Source of the DNA: Hydractinia symbiolongicarpus
Lineage: Eukaryota; Cnidaria; Hydrozoa; Anthoathecata; Hydractiniidae
NCBI RefSeq assembly: GCF_029227915.1
Contig: NC_079883.1
Span: 14,694,001 to 14,758,000, forward strand
Length of the DNA stretch: 64,000 nt
Direction of reading: 5' to 3'
Made by a program: the position numbers and the translations under genes. The notes beneath the pieces were generated by a model. It saw only the letters and a program-made list of their open reading frames with translations, searched no databases and had not been told where the DNA came from. Shown in pieces: positions 26,682 through 38,118 of this stretch (positions are counted from its first letter, which is position 1; the number at the start of each line of letters is the position of its first letter).

Positions 26682-29600
26682 CTGAAAAAATCCAGATTTT
26701 TTCTTTTAAATCCGGATTCCAGATTTACTTACGGTTAAGAAACATTTGGAGAAATCAACATTCTATAAATTGGAATAAAATTCAAAGAAAAACAAATTAA
26801 TATCCCTGAAAATATATATATTTCGCAAGTGCAGGACTAGACAAAATGTAAATTTATAGAATTTTAAAAAATTGTACAAAAAATTAATTTAAAAAATTTC
26901 TACGCAGTTTTCGTTTCTGAAAGAGATTTACAGTCCATTTTAAAAAAACTTTATTATCTACGGAGTCCTTGAATGATCTAATAGTTTTTCTTTTTCGATT
27001 GAATCATCTGAATGCATCACATCGGGATCAGGATGCTTAGATTCCTAAAGAAATAAATTTTTCTTTCGTGACAGAATAAGACAGAGAAGTCAACACAACT
27101 TAGGTTAGGTGGAAACGTTTTAAGAACTTTTCGACTATTATCCAGATGCCTCTGAATTCTCTCTTATACAATTTTTCAGCATATTTGAAAAAAAGCATTC
27201 CAATGGTACGACAACTTTGAAGGAATCTTTCTATTTCTTTCAAATGTCTTGCTGTACACTAAAGTAGTTTACGTCATACGCCCTGTGAAATTGCTTACTT
27301 GAATGAAAAATAGAACAAATGCGCCTTCTAAGCACGATATGTACTACAGAGTGTATTGCAGCGAATTTATCTTCGATTTTTTGTGCATTTGGCGAATGAG
27401 ACATCCATTCACGATACCAATACTTTGCTTTAAATTTCCTCAATTCTTAGCTTATAATGATAAAAAAATAGATGCCGAATAACGAAAGGTTTTACAGTAA
27501 CGAAATACTGTAACTTAAAATACAATTTCAAAAGAATAACCGAACTTACCATAACTCGTCCATACCATAACGCTTTAAATTCTCCCCTAATACATCCGAC
27601 CAGGGTTGCAGCTAAAAGAACACTTGGTGCAAGATACAGCAAAGCGGGTTGACCAACTTTCATTGCCATCAACGCTACAAATGTCGCGCATAAACCGAGA
27701 CCATACGCTGCAAAAAAAACTCTCAAATATAAATAAAACGGTGTAAGAAAAATTTACAAATACTTTACTTCTAAATTCATTTTAAAATCTAGATCTTTAT
27801 TTAGGTACAACAGTCTACATCCCCCTTTAACAAGACAGTTTTTAATGGTATTCTTCTTTTGCTGCGGTAGTAAAGGTTAAATTAAAGAGTAGTTAAAACA
27901 TGCTTTTAATAGGAATAATAAATTATATTCTTGTTTATACAAGCTAAAAAGAGATCTCTAATATAAAGCATATTATTAAAAAAAAAAAAAAAAAAAAACT
28001 CCCAAAATGCATCTTAGTTCAGAAGGCTGCAATAAATCCCTAAATTCAACATTGCTATTAAACATTCAAATCATAAAAACCGAACTAACTTTTAGATGCT
28101 CTTTACTCACCGATACTTGTAGCTATGAAGTAAACTTTGTGCTTCGTCTTCGCGATGACGTCAAAGTTGTGACAAAATGCGACAAATAGACCTGGAAATA
28201 AACAACATTACATTATAAAAAAAATAAGCTTCTTTGAGGTGTGGTCTAATAAATATTGTGGCAGGTTGTTAGCAAAATTTGCCAAAAAATCCCCTGTATC
28301 TCCCTAATTTTCACGTAAATTTTAAAAAAAATCCCCTTAAAGTCTTTTCCCTTATTTTCATAAAACTCATACTGAAGTTGGTGAATTCGAAGTCACAATC
28401 TGTAGCGAAACTTCTAAACAGCTTTGGCAAAACACTGACAACAATTTTACAATCACACTTCTTTTGTAGAAAAAACAATAACGAAGTTTTTGATTTTTAA
28501 TTCTAATTTTTACTTCCATAAAGTTCCTAAAAATTTTGGATCAAAGATTACGATTTGTCAAAAACCACCAATCAACAAATTTTACTATGTGTTTAAGTAT
28601 GCTAAAAATATTGTATAAAAAAATATTATCAAAATAATAATGGTAGTAAAGATATTTCTTAAAAATGAAAATAAACTCAGGACTTGTAATTTACTTACCA
28701 GGTAACAGAATATCACCAAATCCTAGTATAGAGTACGGTCTTTCACACAGCGATAAAGCGGTTTTTATAACTTTTGGAACTCTAATTACCATTGGTAGCT
28801 GTTCATTGCCTCCCTTTCCTGAAAGAGTTACAAATCATGATATTTACAGACAAGCACAAACAGAAGTTTTTCACTGAAACACAAACAGAATGTCCAGTGG
28901 TAATAGGTGACAATTCACTTAAATACAGCGGTTATGGAAAGCAGCACAAATGCTCGTTTTAATTTTATTTCTTATTAAAAAGCATTTGAACGTGACACTG
29001 GGAGAGGATTGCAACGATGGAATGGCCCGTCGGAAATATATTTTAATGATTTTGAAATTTTACATTGGTCTTCAAACATCCGTTTTTTTAGAATCCCAAA
29101 AATTACTTTACAGAAGCGAGTGTTCATTTTATTCCTCAAACACACCAACAGTTAAGAATAAATTTTAGGATCACAAAAACCATTTAGCTGACGCTATTTT
29201 CAAGACCCGTCAAAAAAATAAGGAGAAGTAAGGAGAAGTTTTTCTTGTAATCAAATAATCCGTGCAAAAAATAGTAGTGTAGCTAAATTAAGGTTAGTTA
29301 AGGAAAATTTTCTTTTCTAAAGGGTTTTAAGGATTTTAAGGAAGAGAAATTCTGGCATGAAGATTAAAGCAACTAGCAGTTAAAATCTTGGTATATTTAA
29401 TTAATAAAAACATTCACGAAACCAACCTGTGGCCACCTCCACCATCACACTCTTGCCTTGTGCAGAGAAGAACGGAGTGATGAAGACGAAGAATATATCG
29501 TACACCAGTAAAGCCAGCAGTAGGATCATGCTAATTTTAAAATTTGGTAATCTAATGACTTTTAGTAGACTGATACAAAAACATACACCAAGAAAGTCTT

Positions 29601-32600
29601 GCAATATCCAGGAGTAACTAAATAAAATAAAAACATAATACAAAACAGGTAATTAAAAAATTTTCATAACTGTCTGAAAAATTCTTCATTAGTCTGATTT
29701 TATGACGTGCAACATTTTTTCATGCCCTGTGGGAAAATGTGAAATCAGGACTAAAACAAAAAACCTGAAAAACAGACTACTCTCATAAGTTATAATCATT
29801 TAAGAAACAATTAGTTCCTTCATTTTAAGAAATTGTCAGTTTCTTTATTTTATTATTCAGCTAAACACCCTTCATTTCACAATTACAACATTATTAAGTT
29901 TTCCTAAATTTTTTGCAATTCAACTCAAACCACAGAAATTTTATTGCCCTCCTCATAGGTTTCTTGCCGCCCTTTTATTTCAACAAAAAATCCATGAAAA
30001 ATCATCGGGTTTGTTTGTATATTTTAACCCATGTTAAAAAATTTGTGAGAATTAACTTTTGCATGAATTTGAAACTGAAATAGACCACTCTTGTGAACTT
30101 TTTAAAGAGCTGCATGATCAAATTTGTCGATTCGTATAACAATAATAATAATAAATAAAAAAAATGAAAAAGAAAACCATCAACTTTCGCGATACAAAGA
30201 AAATCTTTTTTACATACATAACCTTTCCTGAATTGGTGCATTTGGAAATTTTCAAAAAAATAGCCAACATTAGCAAAAGTTATAAAATTTAGCTGCAATT
30301 CATAAAATTTAGTTTATATTGCATTGTTGAGGAAATAAGTCAAGTAGCGAATTGTAAAAAAAGAAATAATGAAATATACATACGGTGTATTCCTAATCAC
30401 AATCCAGTATATACTTAAAGCAAGGCAGCAAAAGAATAAAATGATATTTCGGATTTCTGGTTGATGCTTTAATATTGGCAGGTTATTTTCTGGAACTCTA
30501 CACTGTCCTAAAACATGACAAGAATAACAAAATTTAAGAATTCAGGAGGAAATAAACATGGTTAAAAATATAAAAAAAATTACTACTGGTAAGGAATTAA
30601 AAGCAAATTTATTTTTTAATTTGTTCCATAACAAATATAAAAGTTACTAATTAAGAAGGGTTTAACAATGACAATATTGTCACCAGAACAGTACTTCTTG
30701 AAGTGGAACTAAGTTAAAAATCAACACATGCAAACCTTTACTGACTGGGGGTGTTTATGGGGTGGTGTCCCTGCTGACCCAACATTTGAATCAAGGTGGG
30801 AATTTTTCCATTCTTTTTTTAAAAAAAATTGCAACCAAGAAAGGGTTAAGAAGGACTAAATCAAACAATTGCAAATTTTGTTGTTTCTTATCTTGTACTT
30901 ACCACATTTAAGAAGTGATAAAAGTCCTGACATGCACTCATATGTGCCACTTGTTGCTGCAATGGCAAACAGACCAATCACAACAAAGATAAGATATTTA
31001 TAAAAAAAGTATAACAGCAACAACACAGTGCAGATCATAAAGATGAAAATGAACACCATGACAGTGGTGATGGGAAAATCATTCCCTTCTTCATCTTCAT
31101 CTTTTTTCGAAGAGTCAGATTCTTCCAAGCTAAAGCACAGAGAAGATAATAATAAGTGATTCCACAATCATTTGTTAAAAAAAATTTTCTTTCTATATCA
31201 TTTAGATACAACTGCATTGAATAAGAAAAGCAATTGCACCAAATGAGCAAATGTCAGGTCCCCATTAAAATGCTAGTTAAAATTATTGTAATGGTATGCG
31301 TACATTTATTTTAAGTTTAGCTTTACTCCCCAATGTTTTACATAATAAATTTAATATCATAATCTTAGAATATTACAAAAATAAATAATACTTTATCATT
31401 ATTGTTAAAGTTTATATAGTATCAATTATATGATATTTATATATTATTTTACCTGGATTTATCACCTTTTATAAAGCTGCGTTCCAAATTACAGAAACTC
31501 TGATCAATAACTTTTGATCCACTAGAAAAGACATGCAGTCAATTTAAATGCAGAGCTTGGTGATGTCAATCTGAATGAATTCTCGATGAATGATTGGATA
31601 TTTGAAGGCTTTAGAATCTTGAAGTTATTGGTGTGAAACAGAAAAAAATTAAAACTCAATTTTCACATGAAAAACGGTAATTCTTTTGATTATGATGAGA
31701 ATTTTACATGTTTAAAGATTTTAAAGATTTATTTATAAAAACAACAAATAGTCCATTAACTATCACAAATAAATAATATATACCTTCTCTGAAGAGTTAA
31801 ACCACACCAATAAGAGCCTACTACAACTGTAAACACAGCTATTAACCATATGACAATCAAGTTGGGATCAAATAAAGGATCGTGGGGATGATATAATTGA
31901 GCATACATTGGACTGCCTAATTTGTTCTAAATTAAATAAATTCTCAGTAATAATGTAAAAACATATGGTTGTCTATATACATTTAGTATGATTGTAGCAT
32001 GCACTAACTCTAAAATTTGATATAATACCTTAACTGCGCTCCATGAACGCTTGGCTATCATACCAACAGAAATGTGCACTTGTTCATGTTGGTCTGATCT
32101 GCCGACAGGAAAGTCCTAGAAAATAAAAAATAAAAATAAAAAAGAATTCAAGTACAAAAATAAGAGAATAAACTACAAAATTATACAAACTCAAAAAATG
32201 TAGCAAAAAACTGTAGATAGTGAGTTAAATGAACAACTTTTTTTCCTTGTTGTTGCTGCACACTAAGCAGGAGAATTTACTACGTGTTTCAATGATACTC
32301 ACAAAATCCATTATTTAATCATTGCTTAAACTTTTACCCAAAACAATTTGTAAAATGGTTAGAAAAATCCAAAAAAAGTAATTGTTACTCAAATTTTCTG
32401 AAGAGTTATATATATATCACAAAATTAGTTTTTAGAGACTTTAAATTGAAACTGAAACAAAAAGATTTTCCTTTAAAATTGAATAGCAGCTTTTTATGCT
32501 TGTTCCTAATACTGTGGAAATATACAAATAAAAAAAATCATTAAAAACTTTGCTAGGATAAACAAGGTCTTTTATAGTCCAGGTACAGTTAAATCAGGTA

Positions 32601-35600
32601 TTGATAATCAAGAAATGTTATCAAATAAAACAAATACTTACTGTTGCTGAACTAGTATCGCTTATTACTATAACTTGTTTTGCAGATGCATGGTATGCAT
32701 GCAGAAACTTTTTAAACGGTGTACAATTTGCTGATGCAATGACAAAGGATGACGAATTTGTTGTGTTTATGGCAACATAATCTCCACAGCCATCCGGTGG
32801 ATCAGGCTGAAATACTTTGTAAAGCGGCTGTAGAGAAAAATTAAATTATTTTACATAAAGAATCATTTAAATTTATTGTTGTCAATTTAATCCATGGAAA
32901 CACAAAGTGAGTGTGTCGGTCTGTCAGTGACAGATAAAGTGGAGATGTGTTGGTCCATTTCCTTAAAAGTGGCCAATAAGGATGCCTAAATTGTTAATTT
33001 TAATGACAATATGGCACAACATCAATGCATTAACAGATGTCAATACATCAAGGTGGCTGTAACCCTTTTTTTAGCCATCCAAACAGCTGCATATCTACTC
33101 AGTGTTTTGTGTATAAAATGTTTCTGTTTTTTGAAAATATGGATCTTAACGTGTTTAATAAACAAAAAAAATTGATTTGAGCAACTTTATGATTTTTCAT
33201 TAGCTTCTGTTTCTAAATAAACTTTGTGTTAACCACAAGTTTCTTTATCATTTCTATTTTTTTAACAACAGGTTTTTTATGTTTTGAAAGATTCTTGGAC
33301 AGCATCCTTTTCCCCATAAAACACTGTTAACAGAAAAATGTCCAGAGTTAAAATATTTCTGTACACCATATTGTAACTGTATGATTAACAAAAGTTTCTG
33401 AATTTTTTTACGAAAAACAAAAATGCTATCGAAATTTAAAGCTCATGCAGTGCAGTAGTAATAAGATTGTTGTAAAATTCCACAATACACACTGTTATTA
33501 TGTGATATATTTGACAGAATTACTTTTAGTTTGAAGAAGAATTGTTGAAACTGAATGTTTTCAGAAAAGGATAATAGTATACTAGCTCTAAAATTGTGAC
33601 AAGAGTGTCTTAACAGAAAATGTTTTAAAAATGGGTTACTTTTAACAAGATTAGATAAGCCATTGCGTTGCACTTTTAAAATTGAAGCAGAAAAAGAAAT
33701 AGCTAGGTGTCAACTCTTCCTTTGGTAACCAGGGGTCCACCTGTCTGTAAATCAATTTGTTGATCAGGGTGTGCTCAAAAAATTTGATTGAAAAGAATAA
33801 AAAACATTAAAAATAATTACTGTTCTTTGCAATGTCATTGGTATGGCGGAATAATGTGGATTATAAATAGCACACAAGTCAGCAGAGCCAGCTGGACCTT
33901 TTATATGCAGAATAGCCAATGGCATTGATGCACACGCCATAGAAAACTAAAAACAAAAAGCAACAATGTATATTTCTAAACCTATATATGTAATGAAAAA
34001 GAATATGCTAGAAATTGTGCATAGGTTTCTTTACTTTTAGTTTTTTTGGTACTTTCTGGTGTCAATAATACCTTCATGCATCAAATTCTTGCATATCTAT
34101 ATAATATTACTCTTGTGTGAGTAACCATGTGAGTCCACAACACGCAAAGTATTGTTCACTTTTTTAAGACGTGGCGTTACGCTAAAATTTACAAGTTAAA
34201 AAAAACGCAAATCAGGGGGTTACTATTTAAACATCTAATTTTCTTTTCTTATTACTTTAAAAAATAAAACTCATTTTTTTATTTTATTAACACTAAATTT
34301 TTATTTTTATTTTTAAATGTTTCTATTTGTTGTTTTTTTTGTTTTAAAAGCCCCGTTGGTCGTTATAGATAGAATAATTTAATTTTACCCCCGGATTAAT
34401 GTGCCAACGTATCTAACGGAAACAAGTTGTTTATCAACTGAAAAAAAAAAAACTGCAGCGAAGAAGGTTGTCTGTTTTTCAAAGTAATCCTGGAAAAAGT
34501 TTTTTCAAACAATGTTTACTCATCATAAGGTTAGATTAAAGCTTATATTTGTTTTTCTATATTTTCCATTTTTGTGTTCTGGGATCGAGGTTGTTCCTTT
34601 TATAGAAATTCTATCGGATTCGAATATGAATGTGTAATTCGAATCTAAAATGTAAAAAAAAAACAATGTTGTGTTGTTGTCGAACGAAGGTGTTAGTTAA
34701 AAATATTTCTAACGTACAATGATTTAACATCACAAAGAGAACTGATTGGAAATGTTTCGGGCAATTGTATGCATCTTCAATTCGTTCTCTTTGTGATGAA
34801 ACACAGTTTAGTATTCGAAGTAAAAAAATGATTGGAGTTTTATTAGGAGAACGCTAGCAAGCTACCTACTGAGAAGTAAAAGAAAAACAGGTGCGTTGTT
34901 TAGATTATTTAGTAGAGAAATGAACTTTGGTGTATAACGAGTTTCTAGCCTTTACTTTCAGAGCTAAATTTTCCTTAAATATTAAGTTTGTTGTTGTGTC
35001 TTGAGTCGGTAACTATTTTCTTAAAACACATATTTTGTAAATACATACTCTGAAAATGGGTCAGAAGTTTAGAATATCCTAAAAATATGTCTAAGCTTAA
35101 TAGTTTGTTTTAAATATGAACATTTGTATGACGCACAAAACTGATTAAAAGTTTACTTTTTTTATTGTATGTCAAATGAACTGAACTTTCTTTTGTCCAA
35201 GCAATGGGCCGTTACATGTAGCAGAATTGCCATTAACTAGCTATAGTAACTTATAGTATGTTTTTTTTATTAAGGCATTAAATGTTTTCAGTTCATAGTC
35301 ATGTTAAGAACATATTGAGAAAAATGAGGATAGCATTTCTCAAAGAAGTTCAGAAAATCAAGACTGAAACTGAAACACACTATTCTTATAAAAACAGCGT
35401 GTATATCCTGGAAAAGAATTTGCATAAACTGTAAAAAGTAATTTTTCCGTTTTTACTGTTTTTAAGACTACAGACTGTGTGAATCAGTGTTGATGTCGTT
35501 ATAAAAAAACCTAAACCTAAAACCTAAACTTAAATCAATGTTTACAACTGTTACGTTACGATTGTTTGAAACTTGAAGGGAACCTGAGGTGTAAAATGAT

Positions 35601-38118
35601 GTTGGACTTATATTATAGAGCTTAAAAAGTTAGCTAAAGTCTTTTTAAATTTTTTAAAAAGCTCTTTTCGTTCTCAAGATATTCACATTTAAAGAATTTC
35701 AGATTTAATTATGCTGCATGAATTATGATGTCATATTTGAGTAATAACAAATTTAATCATTTTCTTTCATCAGTAATTTTAGACCTGTTAAGTGGTGTGC
35801 ATTCAAACTTTATCATTGCATAGATATTTTAAAGGTTAATTGATTAACAAAATTTTTTTTGCCAAAATGACACTCTCTTGCTCGTCCCAGGCCTCTTATT
35901 TTTTGCTATCGACTCAATACCTTGGGATCTGCATGTTGGTTTGCGGTTACCAAATAAGAAATTTTCTATACCAAATCCTCATCAAGGAATTTATTTCATG
36001 GTTTATTGATAAAAAAACAAGGTTTTGAAAAAATTGTTTCAGTTATATAATTCTTAAAAATATTCAAAAAAGGTATATATACTTTTCAATGTATATATAG
36101 CTACATTGAAAAGTTTATATACCTTATTACCATAAGATTAACTGCTTTAATACTGTATAAGGTAATTTAAATTTCAGTTTAATTAGACAGGCAGTTAGGC
36201 CACCATCAAAAATATATTGTGTTCGCATCCTGAAGACCCTGCAAAAATGAGTCGGTCGGGCGGTCAGGCGTATTTTTTCCCTGGATTTTCAGATCAGAGC
36301 AAGCAAATTCGTTCCCAGGGTGACAGTATAGCGCCACTCGACACCGTTTGTAAACCATTTTTTGCCGCCCTGTAAACTGTCAGTAGCCACAGCAGTGGCC
36401 TAAAGGAATTAATTTCTACCGAAATTAGGATTCGTGAGTTTTCGTCAATTTTGCATATCTGAATTAGTTATGAGGGTGCCGATAAGCCGCATACGCCGTA
36501 AAAAGTGCGGGCGTTTTCAGGCGAGTTCAGCGTTTTGAAAAAATTCAAGTATTCGCCCGAAAAACCCGCTTAGACCCAAACAATGCCCGAAAGAAAGAAA
36601 AACAGACACTAATATATCATCATCATCATCATTCTCGGCTTAACGTCCGTTTTCCATGCTAGCATGGGTTGGACGGGGTATATTAATGACCCTCTTCCAA
36701 TCTGATCTAGACTGTGTTAGATCTAAACTCAACTTCCTCTCTATCAAGTCTGTCCTTATAACCTCCTGCCAAGTCTTTCTCGGTCTGCCTCTGGGCTTTG
36801 CCCCAGGAACTATCAAGTCTCTACACTTTCTTACCCAATTATCCTCCTCCATTCTTTCCAAGTGCCCCAGCCAATTCAATCTTCTTATCTGGATAACATC
36901 TTTAATTCTACAGAGACTTAGCCTGCTTCTTAGCTCATCTGAACTCTTTCTGTCTCTCACACTGGCATTACACATCCACCTAACCATTCTCATATCATTC
37001 CTTTCTAAACGGTCAAGATCTTCCTGCTTCACTGCCCATGTCTCACTACCGTACAACATAACACTTCTTACACAGGCCTCATACAACCTACCTTTTACCT
37101 CAATTGACAGGACTCTGCTAGTCAATAAAGGAAGTAACTCTCTAAACTTTTTCCAAGCAGAACCTATCCTGCAAGTAACACTTCTTCCAACACCCCCTTC
37201 ACTGCCCAACATATCACCTAAGTAACAGAAGTTCTTAACTATCTCTAACGAGCCACTGTTGTACATCATTAAAGCTGGACATACTTCATTCTCTATAATC
37301 TCACCTTTGCAACGCTTGCATACAAACTGTATGCCAGCTCTTAACCTTCCACTAATACTACTGCACTTCTTATGTACCCAATGCTTGCAAGTCTGACAAA
37401 AAATTGAGTTACTACTATATGATTCAAAAAAACTATAAAAATTAAAATAAACTTACTATGTCGTAGCGAAGTTCTTAGAAGAACTGTTTTTGATGGTTTT
37501 TGAAAAAGTTTACTTTATAAATAACTTATATATAAACTTTATTAACTCCTTTCTCATCAAGCGCCTTCTTCCCAACCATCCTCCGCATGGTTTGTTTACA
37601 AGGAATTGCATTTCAGGAATGTTCTGGGCGAGTTCGGGAAAGTGCGGGCGGTTTCGGGGGACAACCGCCAATTTTATTTGAAAAGTCGCGGCTTATCGGC
37701 ACCCTCTTAATTAGTTCTGGCAAAAAAACATTTTCTTTTTGTAAAATATCTCGCGAAATTTTTTCCCGGTATTATTCCGACTTACCGACTTGGGTTTTTA
37801 TTACCAAAAGTGAGTCGGTCGGAAGGCTTCGAACACAAGATATTTTTGATGACGACCTTAGAATATAGAATATAGATGACAGACTGGTTTTTAGACATGG
37901 CACAGTTTTAGCTTCATAGCCCAACGGTGTAGTTATGCTAGGTTTAAGCCAGTTGGAGTTATAATATGGAAGAAGGATATACAAGCATAACTTTGTTTAT
38001 TAAAACGATTTTAAAACAACTTAAACAGTGAAGAGTGAAAACTGTGCAAATTTTAAAAACACAAAATTATTGGCAAAATAATACTTACTAAAGAAATAAA
38101 TAGCAAAACGGTCTGCAT
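26445..38118 (-). CDS. SPPL2: Signal peptide peptidase-like 2 (SPPL2) intramembrane aspartyl protease
   Basis: SPPL2 proteases cut type II membrane protein stubs in endosomes, lysosomes or Golgi (family knowledge). Exons 5' to 3': 38118-38089 (signal peptide), 33946-33821, 32826-32642, 32115-32029, 31926-31784, 31521-31453, 31129-30903, 30507-30384, 29617-29427, 28818-28699, 28191-28111, 27707-27550, then one of two candidate last exons (27044-26958 or 26681-26445). The protein has about 541 residues with the short last exon. Exon 1 plus exon 2 reads MQTVLLFISL-FSMACA, a classic signal peptide. Exons 2-4 form the luminal PA-like domain with Cys pairs and N-glycosylation sequons. Catalytic YD is in VYDIFFVFITPFFSAQGKS, the second catalytic Asp in LGFGDILLPG, and the PAL motif in GQPALLYLAP, all intact. 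The phase is consistent from exon 3 on. The exon 2 to exon 3 join is out of frame by one base as written, which suggests an indel, a microexon or an unusual splice. Intron 1 is about 4.1 kb and full of mobile DNA. Confidence 0.95.
26950..26955 (-). promoter_or_regulatory. Poly(A) signal of the short SPPL2 isoform
   Basis: AATAAA on the minus strand directly after the exon B stop codon. It implies a 3' UTR of only a few tens of bases. Confidence 0.6.
26958..27044 (-). CDS. SPPL2 alternative last exon B (acidic dileucine tail)
   Basis: Follows a good acceptor (TTTCTTTAG) and is phase 0. It encodes a 28-residue acidic tail ending in EKEKLLDHSRTP and a TAG stop. EKEKLL fits the [DE]xxxL[LI] endolysosomal sorting consensus. 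An AATAAA begins two bases after the stop, so this is a self-contained terminal exon. It lies nearer the splice donor than exon A. Confidence 0.7.
   Translation of the reverse strand, partial: ESKHPDPDVMHSDDSIEKEKLLDHSRTP
34728..34798. repeat. miRNA-precursor-like hairpin in SPPL2 intron 1
   Basis: The arm CATCACAAAGAGAAC (34728-34742) pairs perfectly with GTTCTCTTTGTGATG (34784-34798). Pairing extends imperfectly inward to about 27 positions with four mismatches, leaving a loop of about 17 nt. Size and shape fit a pre-miRNA, but a degenerate foldback transposon is equally possible. Expression cannot be judged from sequence. Confidence 0.6.
35571..35960 (+). repeat. Dispersed repeat, copy 2, SPPL2 intron 1
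   Basis: About 380 bp aligned with 58309-58680, from GGGAACCTGAGGT through ATTATAGAGCTTAAAAA, CTTTTTAAATTTTTTAAAAA, AAAATGACACTC, CCCAGGCCTCTTA and CTTGGGATCT. The right half also matches 15662-15830. No coding capacity. Confidence 0.85.
36070..36125. repeat. Near-perfect 24-bp-stem hairpin, 8-nt loop, SPPL2 intron 1
   Basis: Arms at 36070-36093 and 36102-36125 are inverted copies at 23 of 24 positions (AAGGTATATA...TTTTCAATGTA) around the loop TATATAGC. Such long stems with short loops are unlikely by chance even in AT-rich DNA. Confidence 0.85.
36470..37708. mobile_element. hAT-like MITE with perfect 8-bp target duplication, itself interrupted by a LINE
   Basis: The ends GAGGGTGCCGATAAGCCGC and GCGGCTTATCGGCACCCTC are perfect inverted repeats. 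AATTAGTT flanks it directly on both sides (36462-36469 and 37709-37716). Without the insert at about 36603-37543 it matches the 294-bp copy at 55412-55705. An 8-bp duplication fits hAT or P-type transposases; the superfamily is inferred. No transposase is present. Confidence 0.85.
36605..37423 (-). mobile_element. 5'-truncated non-LTR retrotransposon, 3' part, with ATG-repeat tail
   Basis: On the minus strand it begins inside the Cys/His finger also seen at 11463-11979 (NSIFCQTCKHWVHKKCSS). It then encodes an open C-terminal domain of about 209 codons with YLGDMLGSEGG, YEACVRSVMLYGSETWAVK, RRLNWLGHLERM and PRGRPRKTW. These are typical of the region after RT in CR1/L2/RTE-like elements. The 3' end carries a CCATGCTAGCATGG hairpin and a (ATG)n tail. 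The frame is intact, which suggests recent insertion. The target is the hAT-like MITE. Confidence 0.9.
38089..38118 (-). CDS. SPPL2 exon 1, 30-nt signal-peptide exon
   Basis: ATG followed by codons for MQTVLLFISL and a consensus donor GTAAGTAT. Phase 0 joins it to exon 33946-33821 (FSMACA), completing a hydrophobic core and an Ala-x-Ala-like cleavage site. Directly upstream of that second exon an in-frame TAG blocks any continuous reading, so a separate first exon is required. Confidence 0.8.

Larger units (their letters stand above)
36195..37861. mobile_element. Outer TIR element, interrupted by nested insertions
   Basis: The left end reads CCATCAAAAATATATTGTG and the right end is its inverted match ending GATGACGACCTTAG. 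Inside both ends are GAGTCGGTCGG blocks. The halves 36195-36461 and 37717-37861 are split by the hAT-like MITE at 36470-37708. A second, partial copy lies at 13330-13565. No coding capacity of its own. Confidence 0.7.

Noticed and set aside
27240-27443. Additional SPPL2 coding exon between the PAL exon and the last exons
   Set aside because: No acceptor or donor in the right phase, and the PAL exon already joins both candidate last exons in phase 0.
34513-34637. Plus-strand 41-codon frame with a signal-peptide-like start (MFTHHKVRLKLIFVFLYF)
   Set aside because: Too short, isolated, antisense in an SPPL2 intron, and hydrophobic runs are frequent by chance in T-rich DNA.
36656-37225. 189-codon plus-strand frame opposite the LINE protein
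   Set aside because: It is the antisense shadow of a clear LINE coding region on the minus strand.
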